In this document: positions 53,139-62,024 of the stretch, piece by piece
Layout of the letters: the number at the start of each line of letters is the position of its first letter
Position numbering within the stretch: position 1 is the first letter of the stretch
Program-made: the position numbers and the translations under genes
Notes under the pieces: generated by a model
What the model saw: only the letters and a program-made list of their open reading frames with translations
What the model was told of the DNA's origin: nothing
Databases searched by the model: none
Origin: Aquisediminimonas sp031376385
GTDB lineage: Bacteria > Pseudomonadota > Alphaproteobacteria > Sphingomonadales > Sphingomonadaceae
NCBI GenBank assembly: GCA_031376385.1
Contig: JANMDQ010000023.1
Coordinates: forward strand, 496,001-560,000
DNA: 64,000 nucleotides
Direction of reading: 5' to 3'

Positions 53139-54464
53139 ATGATCATTAAGTCTTTCGCGCTGGTTGCTGCGGCGCTTGTTCTTTCCGCCTGTAGCGGGCG
53201 GATCATCCCTCCGTCTGCTTCGGCACCAGCCCCTCGTCCGCAAGCGCCGAAGCCCGCCGTAAGTCCAACAGTCTCCGCGCAAACTGCCTTTCCAGCATCC
53301 GACACCGCCGAGATCGCAGGCGCAACGCGGATCATCCCTGCGACGCCTGTGGTGCCTTTGCCCGTTGTCGCGAATAAAGGGCTGACCGGTTTGGCCGTGG
53401 GTGCAGCCCGCGCGCCCACCTATGACGTTCCGCTGTTCACCGCTGCCGCCGCCACGCGTGCGTTAAAGGCGTTCCGCCTCAGCTGCCCCGGCGTTCAGCG
53501 GCGCAAAGACATGTCTGGTCTGACGCTGCCCGATGATTGGAAAGCGCCCTGCGCTGCAGCCGCGACTTGGGCTGACAGCGACGCAGCGCGCTTCTTTACC
53601 GAACAGTTTGAAGTTGCCCAGATTGGCGACGGTAAAGCCTTTGCGACGGGTTATTACGAACCTGAAATCAAAGGATCGCGTGATAAGCGCCCCGGTTATG
53701 AAACACCTGTATACCGCCGCCCGCCTGACCTTGCCGAAATCTATCTCGGCGATTTTTCCAGCCGATTTGAAGGCAAGTCCATTCGCGGGCGGATCATTGG
53801 GACTAAGTTCGTCCCTTATTCTGATCGCACCCAGATTGAAGACGGCGCGCTTTCCGGTCGCGGACTGGAAATAGCTTGGGTGGCGGACCCCATCGATTTC
53901 TTTTTCTTGCAAGTGCAAGGCTCCGGTCGCCTGCGCTTGCCCGATGGCGGCATGATGCGGATCGGCTATGACAGCCAGAACGGTCACGACTATACCGGCA
54001 TCGGCAAACTGATGCGCGAACGCGGGCTGGTGGGGCCCGGGCAGGCCAATATCCAAGGGCTGACCGCGTGGCTGCGCGCGAACCCCGAACAAGGCCGCAA
54101 GGTGATGCAAGAAAATAAAAGCTTCGTCTTCTTCCGCGAAATCATTGGCCCTGGCCCACTGGGCGCGATGAATGTGCCGGTGTCTGACCGGGCCTCAGTC
54201 GCGACGGATCCAGCCTTCATACCATTAGGCGCGCCGGTCATCCTCTCGATGGATCGGGCCGAACCGAACGGCATCTGGGTGGCGCAGGATACCGGCGGGG
54301 CGATCAAAGGATCGAACCGGTTCGACACGTATTGGGGCGGCGGCGCAGAGGCTTACCGGATCGCAGGCGGCATGGCTGCACGCGGCACATCCTTCCTCCT
54401 CCTCCCCACCGGCGTGATTGACCGCCTGCTGGCAGACCCGCGCAATGGCAAAGCGACCCCTTAA
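53139..54464 (+). CDS. mltA: Membrane-bound lytic murein transglycosylase A
   Basis: A 441-residue protein with a lipoprotein signal (VLSAC lipobox near residue 19), a Pro/Ala-rich linker, then the MltA barrel: TGYYEPEIKGSRDK, YRRPPDL, GRGLEIAWVADPIDFFFLQVQGSGRL and the 3D domain near the end with QDTGGAIKGSNRFDTYWG, carrying the catalytic Asp. MltA cleaves peptidoglycan glycan strands with formation of 1,6-anhydromuramic ends. Its 3' end overlaps smr by 20 bp. Confidence 0.96.
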   Translation: MIIKSFALVAAALVLSACSGRIIPPSASAPAPRPQAPKPAVSPTVSAQTAFPASDTAEIAGATRIIPATPVVPLPVVANKGLTGLAVGAARAPTYDVPLFTAAAATRALKAFRLSCPGVQRRKDMSGLTLPDDWKAPCAAAATWADSDAARFFTEQFEVAQIGDGKAFATGYYEPEIKGSRDKRPGYETPVYRRPPDLAEIYLGDFSSRFEGKSIRGRIIGTKFVPYSDRTQIEDGALSGRGLEIAWVADPIDFFFLQVQGSGRLRLPDGGMMRIGYDSQNGHDYTGIGKLMRERGLVGPGQANIQGLTAWLRANPEQGRKVMQENKSFVFFREIIGPGPLGAMNVPVSDRASVATDPAFIPLGAPVILSMDRAEPNGIWVAQDTGGAIKGSNRFDTYWGGGAEAYRIAGGMAARGTSFLLLPTGVIDRLLADPRNGKATP

Positions 54465-55065
54465 CCCGACTGAACAGGCGGTATGGGGGCGCGTGGCAGA
54501 AACTGTGCGGCCTCTGCTGGGGCGTGAAAAGTCGAAGGACGCCGCACTCTTGCGCTTCTCAGAACTCGACGGGGGCCCGTCCTCGCTATCGGGGCCGTCG
54601 CGTCAGATCAAAGTGCGGCCCCCTTCGGCTGGCTTGCAGCCGCTCAGGACAGGCTTCGACAAGCTTAGGGAAGGGAAGCCCGAACCACGGCGCATCAAGG
54701 CCCCACCCGAACAGAATACACTAGACGCCAACTGGGATAAGCGCATTGCCACAGGCAAAGCCTCTCCAGACCGGACGATAGACCTCCACGGCCATACCGC
54801 GTCAAGCGCCCATGCGGTCCTCAACCATCTGCTCAGTGATGCCATCCGCTCTGGCGCTCGAGTGATCCTGCTGATCACTGGCCGCCCCGCGCGTGATAAC
54901 CCCCGGATGCCGCCAACAGGGCGCGGCGTAATCCGTGCGTCCGTAGAGGATTGGCTGCTCGCCGGGCCCTATTCCAGCCAGATTGCCGCCATTCGCGGCG
55001 CGCATCCCCGGCACGGCGGTGCAGGCGCGCTTTACCTGATCATCCGCAGAGACAGGACCTTCTGA
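54445..55065 (+). CDS. Smr domain protein
   Basis: From ATG 54445 (MAKRPLNPTEQAVWGRVAETVRPL) the protein is 206 residues. The C-terminal Smr domain (about residues 110-200) contains TIDLHGHTASSAHAVLNHLL, VILLITGRPARDN and HGGAGALYLIIRR. Smr domains are nucleic-acid endonucleases; stand-alone SmrA/B-type proteins are linked to ribosome rescue in E. coli. Codons about 65-76 are derived from a palindromic repeat copy in the linker before the domain. The start overlaps mltA. Confidence 0.9.
   Translation: MAKRPLNPTEQAVWGRVAETVRPLLGREKSKDAALLRFSELDGGPSSLSGPSRQIKVRPPSAGLQPLRTGFDKLREGKPEPRRIKAPPEQNTLDANWDKRIATGKASPDRTIDLHGHTASSAHAVLNHLLSDAIRSGARVILLITGRPARDNPRMPPTGRGVIRASVEDWLLAGPYSSQIAAIRGAHPRHGGAGALYLIIRRDRTF
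54639..54670. repeat. Interspersed repeat inside the smr gene
   Basis: CCGCTCAGGACAGGCTTCGA followed by CAAGCTTAGGG resembles the repeat arms at 39308 and 61988. It is carried in frame in the linker before the Smr domain. Confidence 0.65.
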
Positions 55066-55146
55066 CGCGCGATTAACCCTCTATCGCCCTCGACTTTTCA
55101 CGCGGCTTCGCTTTAGCACACGACAACAGTTCAAGGATTCCTCCCG

Positions 55147-56079
55147 ATGAAACGCCTTCTCCTTCCGCTTCTCGCCATTGCCGCCACGACGCCGCTGATG
55201 GCACAAAACGAACGCGCTCCATTTGTGATTGAAGAAACCGGCCGCACCTTCTGGCGGCTGGACGACGCGGTCAAATCCATTGGTGAAGGCCAAGGGACAA
55301 TCGTCATTGGGCCGGGTCAGTTTAAGGAATGCGCCGTTCAATCGGCAGGTTCTGTCACTTACCGAGCGGCTCAGCCCGGCAGTGTGATTTTTGACGGCGT
55401 GGCCTGTGACGGCAAAGCGGCACTGGTTCTTCGCGGTATCTTTGCCCGCGTGGAAGGAATAGTCTTTCAGAACATCCGCGTTCCCGATCGCAACGGATCA
55501 GGCATTCGTTTGGAAAAGGGCGATTTGGAAGTGGACAACTCCATCTTCCGCAATTCAGAACAAGGCATTCTCACCAACGAAGGCCCGACAATGAATGTGA
55601 AAGTGGACCGCAGCACATTCTCTGGCCTTGGTGGCTGCCCAGATGGGATGTGTTCCCACTCGCTTTACATCGGCAATAACGCAACGCTTAGCGTCACCAA
55701 CAGTCGGTTCGAAAAAGGCACGGGTGGTCATTATCTCAAAAGCCGCGCAGCGATGGCCCAGATTTCAGGCAATAGCTTTGATGACACACGCGGGCGCACA
55801 ACAAATTATCATATCGATCTGCCCGCCGGATCAGGGGGCTCCATCACCAAGAATGTCTTCGTGCAGGGCCGTGATAAGGAGAATTACTCCGCCATAATTG
55901 CGCTGGGGGCCGAGGAACGCATTCACCGCTCAGTAGGGCTTGTGATTGCAGGCAATGACGTGTCGATTGCGCCGGGTATTGACCGCGAAACCACATTCAT
56001 CGGCGATTGGACTCATGAGCCTCTGAGGATCGGGCAGAATAAAATTGGCCCCGGCGTGAAAATCTCAGATCAGCGTTAA
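55147..56079 (+). CDS. Secreted right-handed beta-helix protein
   Basis: A 310-residue protein with a signal peptide (MKRLLLPLLAIAATTPLMAQ). From about residue 75 it shows short strand repeats typical of parallel beta-helix proteins (ARVEGIVFQNIRV, LEVDNSIFRNSEQGI, VKVDRSTFSGLGG, LSVTNSRFEKGTGG, AQISGNSFDDT). Such folds bind or cleave polysaccharides, but no catalytic triad of a known lyase family is apparent. CPDGMCSH may hold a disulfide. The role is unknown; periplasmic or secreted. Confidence 0.8.
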   Translation: MKRLLLPLLAIAATTPLMAQNERAPFVIEETGRTFWRLDDAVKSIGEGQGTIVIGPGQFKECAVQSAGSVTYRAAQPGSVIFDGVACDGKAALVLRGIFARVEGIVFQNIRVPDRNGSGIRLEKGDLEVDNSIFRNSEQGILTNEGPTMNVKVDRSTFSGLGGCPDGMCSHSLYIGNNATLSVTNSRFEKGTGGHYLKSRAAMAQISGNSFDDTRGRTTNYHIDLPAGSGGSITKNVFVQGRDKENYSAIIALGAEERIHRSVGLVIAGNDVSIAPGIDRETTFIGDWTHEPLRIGQNKIGPGVKISDQR

Positions 56080-56164
56080 AGACGGGCTCTACGGCGCACC
56101 CGCGAAGGGAAATTATAAATCCTGCGTTATGCAGTCATTGATCACCCAATTCAGGGAATGAGAC

Positions 56165-57586
56165 GTGTCAGCATTCAGCTTTTCCGATCACCGTTTCGGC
56201 TATGGCCCCCGCGCGTCTGCGTCTGCTGCGCTGACTGATCAGTTTAAGCGGTACGACCCCCGCCCCGCCCTCATCGCGGCGCTTGCTCCAAGATCTGCTG
56301 TCGCCGCTGAGCTTGCGGAATATCGGGCGCAGACGCGGGAAATGCGAGCTGAAATAAAGGGTGGCGCGGACGCGGCCCAAGGCAAAGAACAGCAACAGGC
56401 TGCGCGCAAAATGGTCGCGCGTGCGGGCCGGGATCATTATGCGACTGCGGTCGAGGCGCGTTTCGCCACAGCCGTTGCCAGCGAAGCGCCATTCGTTGAG
56501 CGACTGGTGCACTTCTGGGCCAATCACTTTGCCGTGTCGGCTGACAAGTTGGGCGTGACGGGCTTTGCTGGATTGCTGGAGATGGAGGCGGTACGGTCGC
56601 ACGTGCTGGGCCGGTTCGAAGATATGCTGGTCGCTGTCGAACAGCATCCCGCCATGCTCCTTTACCTTGATCAAGCCCAATCCATCGGGCCGGACAGCCC
56701 AATCGGCGCGCGCATAGCATCACGAGGGCTGCGAAAAGTGGGTCTCAACGAGAATCTTGCGCGGGAGATATTGGAGCTGCACACTTTGGGTGTTCGAACC
56801 GGGGGAGCGCGAACTGGCTATAGCCAAACCGATGTGACTGAATTTGCCCGAGCTCTAACGGGGTGGACAGTCGCTGGGTTGGCGGCTGGTCCGACTGCGC
56901 GCGCGAGGGGCGATGTCGGTAATCCGGGTGATTTCGCCTTTGCACCCCCAGTGCATCAACCCGGCAACCGGACAATCATGGGAAAGAACTATGCACAGCC
57001 AGGCCTTGCCCAGGGCCGTGCGATCCTGAGTGATCTAGCCCGCCACCCTTCCACTGCCCGCCATATCGCGACAAAGCTGGCCCGGCATTTTGAAGGGGAT
57101 GAGCCCAGTGCGGCACTCATTTCCCGCTTGGAAGGCACGTTTTTAAAGAGTGAAGGCAACTTGAAGGCCGTTTATACGGTCTTGGCCGAGGCACCCGAAA
57201 TACAGGCGGCCAAGCAGGTCAAGTTCAAAACTCCATGGGATTGGCTCGTTTCCTCCCACCGCGCGCTGGATTTGGGCGCTGGAACCAACGGACGCCTCGT
57301 TCAGGTCTTCACACAATTAGGGCAACCCATTTGGCGGCCCGGATCGCCAGCGGGCTACGATGATGTCGCGGCCAGTTGGGCGGGGCCAGATGCGCTGTTC
57401 AGGCGGGCCGAAGTGGCCGAACAGATCACCCGCCGCGTTGCCGCCAATGCCGATCCCCGTGCTTTGGCAGAACGAGTGCTGGCCGGGCGCCTGACGCCTG
57501 CCACAGCCCAAGCCATTGCGCGCGCGGAAAGCCCCATGCAAGGTGCGGCCCTAATGCTGGTCAGCCCTGAATTTTTGCGGAGATAG
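56165..57586 (+). CDS. DUF1800 family protein
   Basis: A GTG-start protein of 473 residues with the DUF1800 block pattern: RLVHFWANHFAVSADK, GLNENLAREILELHTLGV, YSQTDVTEFARALTGWTV, GKNYAQPG, HIATKLARHFEGDEP and FKTPWDWLVSSHRAL. DUF1800 proteins are almost always encoded next to a DUF1501 protein, as here (4-bp gap). The function is unknown; the pair is thought to act at the cell surface or in export. No signal peptide is visible in this partner. Confidence 0.9.
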   Translation: MSAFSFSDHRFGYGPRASASAALTDQFKRYDPRPALIAALAPRSAVAAELAEYRAQTREMRAEIKGGADAAQGKEQQQAARKMVARAGRDHYATAVEARFATAVASEAPFVERLVHFWANHFAVSADKLGVTGFAGLLEMEAVRSHVLGRFEDMLVAVEQHPAMLLYLDQAQSIGPDSPIGARIASRGLRKVGLNENLAREILELHTLGVRTGGARTGYSQTDVTEFARALTGWTVAGLAAGPTARARGDVGNPGDFAFAPPVHQPGNRTIMGKNYAQPGLAQGRAILSDLARHPSTARHIATKLARHFEGDEPSAALISRLEGTFLKSEGNLKAVYTVLAEAPEIQAAKQVKFKTPWDWLVSSHRALDLGAGTNGRLVQVFTQLGQPIWRPGSPAGYDDVAASWAGPDALFRRAEVAEQITRRVAANADPRALAERVLAGRLTPATAQAIARAESPMQGAALMLVSPEFLRR

Positions 57587-57590
57587 TCCG

Positions 57591-58730
57591 ATGCTCAACC
57601 GACGCAGTCTTATCCAGCTTGGCAGTCTTGGCCTATCCGCTGGCTTGATCCCCGGCCTAGCGTTTGCGCGCGCGGCGACCGACAAGCGGCTGATCTTCAT
57701 CATCCAGCGCGGCGCGGCGGATGGGCTTGGCACGATCATCCCGACGGGCGATACACAGCTGATGGCACAGCGCGGAACATTGGCGGTGGACGGCGGCACC
57801 AAGCTCAACGGCTTTTTCACGCTCCACCCCTCCATGGTGGAAACCGCAAAACTCTATTCAGCGGGCGAAGCGGCATTCATTCACGCCGTCGCTTCCCCCT
57901 ACCGGGACAGATCGCATTTTGATGCTCAGAATGTCCTCGAAAGCGGAGGGACGCTGCCTTACAGTATCAAGACAGGATGGATGAACCGGCTGGTCAGTCT
58001 CCTTCCCGAAGGCGGTAAAGGGGCCATTGCGCTGTCCCCCACGATCCCCATGGCACTGCGCGGTCCCGCCAACGCAGCTTCTTATGCGCCGTCTGCCCTG
58101 CCCGATGCGTCGCCCGACTTCATTGCGCGGATCAGCCAGATGTATTCAGGGGACCCGCAACTGCACGGGCTTTGGGATCAGGCGCTGGTCACGCGGTCGA
58201 TGGCGGGAGACGCAGGCAATGCGCGCGATGCAGCTGCCCTTGGCACGCTGGCTGCCAAAGTCATGGCGGGCCCCAATGGCGCGAGGATCGCGATGATGGA
58301 AACCACGGGCTGGGATACGCACAGCGGTCAAAAGGCGCGCCTCGCCAACCAACTCAAAAATATGGATGCGCTGATTGCGGCTCTGAAAACGGGGCTAGCG
58401 GCGGATTGGGCCAACACGCTTGTCATCGTCGCGACGGAATTTGGCCGCACTGTGGCGGCCAATGGCACCGGCGGCACCGATCACGGCACCGCCTCTGCTG
58501 CGATGCTGCTGGGCGGCGCGGTGAAAGGCGGACAAGTCATTGCGGATTGGCCGGGGCTTGGGACGCCTGCACTCTATGAGGGCCGCGATTTGAAGCCGAC
58601 GCTGGGCCTGGACCAGTTGATCGCAAACAGTGCCGCAGCGCATTTCGGGATTGATCCAGCGCAGGCAAACCGGGTTTTGTTTCCCGAAATGGTCGCGGGC
58701 AAGCGCATAGAGGGTCTGGTGCGGGGATAA
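57591..58730 (+). CDS. DUF1501 family protein with Tat-type signal
   Basis: A 379-residue protein. The N-terminus NRRSLIQLGSLGLSAGLIPGLAFARA is a twin-arginine-type signal with a hydrophobic core and a probable ARA cleavage site. The body has IIQRGAADGLGTIIP, LHPSM, FDAQNVLESG, METTGWDTHSGQ and VATEFGRTVAANGTGGTDHGTA, the conserved blocks of DUF1501, which is related to the sulfatase/alkaline phosphatase fold. The protein is likely exported folded. It is paired with DUF1800. Confidence 0.92.
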   Translation: MLNRRSLIQLGSLGLSAGLIPGLAFARAATDKRLIFIIQRGAADGLGTIIPTGDTQLMAQRGTLAVDGGTKLNGFFTLHPSMVETAKLYSAGEAAFIHAVASPYRDRSHFDAQNVLESGGTLPYSIKTGWMNRLVSLLPEGGKGAIALSPTIPMALRGPANAASYAPSALPDASPDFIARISQMYSGDPQLHGLWDQALVTRSMAGDAGNARDAAALGTLAAKVMAGPNGARIAMMETTGWDTHSGQKARLANQLKNMDALIAALKTGLAADWANTLVIVATEFGRTVAANGTGGTDHGTASAAMLLGGAVKGGQVIADWPGLGTPALYEGRDLKPTLGLDQLIANSAAAHFGIDPAQANRVLFPEMVAGKRIEGLVRG

Positions 58731-58758
58731 GTTGCAAATATCCCCTGTTCGTCCAATA

Positions 58759-58775
58759 CCGCTCAGCCTGAGCGG
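58759..58775. repeat. 17-nt palindromic repeat core overlapping a ribosome-binding site
   Basis: CCGCTCAG C CTGAGCGG is a perfect palindrome of the interspersed-repeat family. Its right end forms part of the AGCGGAGGTG ribosome-binding site of the next gene, so folding could hide that site. Confidence 0.7.
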
Positions 58776-58783
58776 AGGTGAAC

Positions 58784-59431
58784 ATGGGACTGATTTTACT
58801 TGCAGGGGCGACGGGCTTGATCGGTGGCCATGTTGCGGAGCTCATTTCCGCAGATCAGCTCCACATCGTCACCCGCCGCGCGATTGAGACCAACGCCAGC
58901 CAAAGCGTCGATGCTCCGGAAACCTGGGCGACATACATCGTCGATGCCAAACCTGAAATGGCCGTATCCACGCTTGGCACAACGATAAAGCAGGCAGGCT
59001 CAAAATCGGCATTCCGCGCAGTGGACTATGATCTTGTGCTGAGCGTCGCGACGGCGGCAAAGGCAGCAGGAGCGCGGCGGTTCATCATGGTATCCTCGGT
59101 CGGCGCGTCGGCACAGGCGAGCAATTTCTATCTGAAAACCAAAGGTGAGGCAGAGGATGCGGCAAGGACACTTGGGTTTGACCGGATCGATATTTTGCGT
59201 CCAGGCTTGTTAAAAGGCGTGCGACAAGGACCAGCACGCCCGGTTGAAGCTGCGCTCATTGCCTTGACGCCGATCACCGATTTCCTGACGCCAGCGGTGC
59301 TGGGCCAGTATCGTTCGATCGAGGCGCGGTCGGTGGCCAAGGCCATTGCGGCGCTTGTCGGCAAGGCAGAAAGCGGCGTTCATGTCCACCACAATGCCGA
59401 GATGCTGGCACTGGCGCGCGGTATCGGTTAG
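58784..59431 (+). CDS. NAD(P)-binding atypical SDR protein
   Basis: From ATG 58784, chosen because GGAGG lies 6 bases upstream, the protein is 215 residues. LLAGATGLIGGHVAELI at the N-terminus is the Rossmann Gly-rich loop of atypical short-chain dehydrogenases. ARRFIMVSSVGAS and FYLKTKGEAEDAARTLGFDRIDILRPGLL are the Ser and Tyr-x3-Lys regions (YLKTK). The family includes NAD(P)H-sensing and HTATIP2-like proteins. The substrate is unknown. Confidence 0.85.
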   Translation: MGLILLAGATGLIGGHVAELISADQLHIVTRRAIETNASQSVDAPETWATYIVDAKPEMAVSTLGTTIKQAGSKSAFRAVDYDLVLSVATAAKAAGARRFIMVSSVGASAQASNFYLKTKGEAEDAARTLGFDRIDILRPGLLKGVRQGPARPVEAALIALTPITDFLTPAVLGQYRSIEARSVAKAIAALVGKAESGVHVHHNAEMLALARGIG

Positions 59432-59459
59432 GGGCCTGCCTTCGACAGAAGGACAAGAT

Positions 59460-61172
59460 GTGAGTACCCTCTACAAAAGTTTCTCCGCGCAGCTTGATGC
59501 AATCCTGAGCTCCATTGACGCTGTGCAGGGATTGGACCGCCGCAATGTGACGGTGGAGCCGCCCCGCGACGCGAACCACGGCGATCTGGCGACCAATGCC
59601 GCGATGGTGCTGGCCAAAGGCGCTGGCATGAACCCGCGCGCGCTGGCCGAATTGCTGGTGCCAAAGCTGAGTGCACTTGACGAAGTGGCTAGCGCCGAAA
59701 TCGCGGGGCCGGGATTTATCAACCTTCGGATGACGGATGCGTGCTGGCGCACTGAACTGTGCCAGATTGCGGCAATGGCAGACGGCTATGGTCGCTCTGA
59801 CATGGGCAGCGGCAAAACGGTCAACGTCGAGTATGTCTCTGCGAACCCCACCGGCCCGATGCATATGGGGCATTGCCGGGGGGCCGTGGTTGGCGACGCG
59901 CTGGCTACTTTGCTCCAGTATGTTGGCCACCAAGTGACCCGCGAATATTATGTGAACGATGCAGGGGGGCAAGTGGATACACTCGCCCGGTCGGTCCATT
60001 TGCGCTACCGAGAAGCACTGGGCGAAGCGATTGGCGATATCCCGGAAGGGCTTTATCCCGGTGATTATCTGATCCCCGTCGCACAAGCGTTGGCGGCTGA
60101 ACATGGCAATGCCTTCGTCGGCAAGCCAGAATCAGACTGGCTGATCCTATTCCGGCAAATCGCAGTCGCCGCCATGCTTGTGATGATAAAGGATGACCTT
60201 GCATTGCTCGGCATTCATCATGATGTCTTCGCATCCGAAGCCGTCGTGCAAGCCGAGAAAAAACCTGAAGCCGCAGAAGCGTTCCTTCGCGCGCGCGATT
60301 TGGTTTATGACGGCCAGCTGGAAGCCCCCAAGGGTGAAGTCGATCCTGATTGGGAGCCTGTCACGCTGCCGCTGTTCCGGTCCACCCAGTTCGGCGATGA
60401 TCAAGACCGGCCCATCAAAAAGAGCGACGGCAGCTGGACCTATTTTGGCGCCGACATGGCCTATCATTTCCAAAAGGCGGAAAAGGCCGATGCTCTGATT
60501 GATATCTGGGGCGCTGATCATGCCGGAACGGTCAAGCGCATCCGCGCGGCTGTTGCGGCGCTGACCGAAGGCAAAAAGCCATTTGACGTGAAGCTCGTCC
60601 AGATGGTCCGGCTGCTGCGCGGCGGCGAACCGGTCAAAATGTCGAAACGCTCAGGCAATTTCGTCACGCTTGCCGATGTGGTGAATGAAGTCGGCAAGGA
60701 TGTCGTCCGCTTTACGATGCTCAGCCGCAAGGCCGATGCGCAGATGGATTTTGATTTTGCCAAAGTCGTCGAAGCGTCAAAGGACAATCCCGTCTTCTAC
60801 GTGCAATATGCCCATGCCCGGATCGAAAGCCTGAAGCGTAAGATCGCGGTCGAAGGGATATCGGGCGCGGGCGACACCGCTTTGCTTGACAATGAAGATT
60901 TGGAACTGGTCAAATTGGCTGCACAATTCCCGCGCATCGTGGAAAGTGCAGCTGCTGCTTATGAGCCGCATCGGATCGCATTTTACCTTTATGATCTCGC
61001 CGCCGCGTTCCACGCTTACTATAATGTTGGCAATGATCGGCCAGACCGACGCATATTGGTGGTTAATGAAGCTTCATTAACCCTCTCACGGCTTTTCTTG
61101 GCCGCTGCAATCGGGCAAGTTATCGCTAACGGATTGTCAATCATGGGCGTTGAGCCCGCCGGGGAGATGTAA
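59460..61172 (+). CDS. argS: Arginyl-tRNA synthetase
   Basis: From GTG 59460, with AGGACAAG upstream, the protein is 570 residues. VEYVSANPTGPMHMGHCRGAVVGD carries the HIGH motif (HMGH), preceded by an N-terminal Add-1 domain (DRRNVTVEPPRDANHGDLATNAAM), and VKMSKRSGNFVTL is the KMSKS-type loop. The C-terminal anticodon domain contains EPHRIAFYLYDLAAAFHAYYN. An upstream extension to 59346 would lie inside the SDR gene and is rejected. Confidence 0.97.
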   Translation: MSTLYKSFSAQLDAILSSIDAVQGLDRRNVTVEPPRDANHGDLATNAAMVLAKGAGMNPRALAELLVPKLSALDEVASAEIAGPGFINLRMTDACWRTELCQIAAMADGYGRSDMGSGKTVNVEYVSANPTGPMHMGHCRGAVVGDALATLLQYVGHQVTREYYVNDAGGQVDTLARSVHLRYREALGEAIGDIPEGLYPGDYLIPVAQALAAEHGNAFVGKPESDWLILFRQIAVAAMLVMIKDDLALLGIHHDVFASEAVVQAEKKPEAAEAFLRARDLVYDGQLEAPKGEVDPDWEPVTLPLFRSTQFGDDQDRPIKKSDGSWTYFGADMAYHFQKAEKADALIDIWGADHAGTVKRIRAAVAALTEGKKPFDVKLVQMVRLLRGGEPVKMSKRSGNFVTLADVVNEVGKDVVRFTMLSRKADAQMDFDFAKVVEASKDNPVFYVQYAHARIESLKRKIAVEGISGAGDTALLDNEDLELVKLAAQFPRIVESAAAAYEPHRIAFYLYDLAAAFHAYYNVGNDRPDRRILVVNEASLTLSRLFLAAAIGQVIANGLSIMGVEPAGEM

Positions 61173-61176
61173 GAGT

Positions 61177-61923
61177 ATGACCGATATGGACCGCGACAGC
61201 GCTCGCGAACTGGGGCTTCAGGACGAAGACCGGCTGCCATGGCTGGAGGCTGTGGAAAGCGATGATGACGAAGAAGGCTTGTCTGCACAGAAGCTGTTCG
61301 GCTTTCTGATCGCGGCGCTGATTGCCCTTGGCCTCGTTATCGGCGGCATCTGGTGGCTGCGTAGTCAGGATGGGCCAAGCGGCGACGGCACACTGATCGC
61401 GGCGCAAGAAGGCGATTATAAAGTCAAGCCCGACGAAACTGGCGGGATGAAAGTGGAAGGCCAAGGGGACTCAGCCTTCGCGACTTCCGAAGGCGCGGAA
61501 GCGAATGGCAAGATGGATGTGAATGCCAAGCCCGAGGCCCCCATTGCAACGACCAAAGCGACTCCTGTTGCAGCAGCCAAGCCCGTTGCCGCCGCGACCA
61601 AGGCTGTCACGACTACCGTGCCAACAGCCAGCACCAAAATGCCGGCACCAGCTGTTCCTATCGCAGCCGCACCCGCTGCTGGTGGCGGATCAGGCCTCGT
61701 CCAACTCGGCGCCTACGGTTCGCAAGTGAGCGCTGATCAAGCGTGGGCGACGCTGTCAGGGAAAGTCACGAGCCTTTCTGGCGTCACCAAATCAGTTCTT
61801 CCAGCCGCAGTGGGCGGAAATACCGTTTACCGCTTGCGTGCAAACGCGGGGTCAGCGGCTGGCGCGGCGGCGCTTTGTGCCAAAGTAAAGGCAGCCAGCA
61901 GCCCATGTATGGTGGTGAGGTAA
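61177..61923 (+). CDS. SPOR domain membrane protein
   Basis: From ATG 61177 the protein is 248 residues: a charged cytoplasmic tail, one transmembrane segment (about residues 40-60: LFGFLIAALIALGLVIGGIWWL), an Ala/Lys/Pro/Thr-rich linker, and a C-terminal SPOR domain (about 172-248: VQLGAYGSQVSADQAWATL, VYRLRANAG, ALCAKVKAASSPCMVV). SPOR domains bind denuded septal peptidoglycan, so the protein probably works at the division site. It starts 4 bp after argS, a typical argS-SPOR alphaproteobacterial pairing. Confidence 0.93.
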   Translation: MTDMDRDSARELGLQDEDRLPWLEAVESDDDEEGLSAQKLFGFLIAALIALGLVIGGIWWLRSQDGPSGDGTLIAAQEGDYKVKPDETGGMKVEGQGDSAFATSEGAEANGKMDVNAKPEAPIATTKATPVAAAKPVAAATKAVTTTVPTASTKMPAPAVPIAAAPAAGGGSGLVQLGAYGSQVSADQAWATLSGKVTSLSGVTKSVLPAAVGGNTVYRLRANAGSAAGAAALCAKVKAASSPCMVVR

Positions 61924-61940
61924 ACACGCTTTAAGAAGAC

Positions 61941-62013
61941 CCGCTCAGGCTGAGCTTGACGAAGCCTTGGTGGGCGTTTCCAACCGGGGCTTCGTCAAGT
62001 TCAGCCTGAGCGG
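61941..62013. repeat. Hairpin repeat with 26-nt arms (CCGCTCAGGCTGAGC family)
   Basis: Arms 61941-61966 and 61988-62013 are complementary with one mismatch around a 21-base loop. This is the most complete copy of the family also found at 39308, 39631, 54639 and 58759. It ends 11 bp before the next start codon. Confidence 0.88.
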
Positions 62014-62024
62014 AGAATTCACCA

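Noticed and set aside
39308..62013. CRISPR-like array suggested by the recurring GCTTCGACAAGCTCAG sequence
   Set aside because: Copies are kilobases apart, palindromic and without regular spacers; they are interspersed intergenic repeats.
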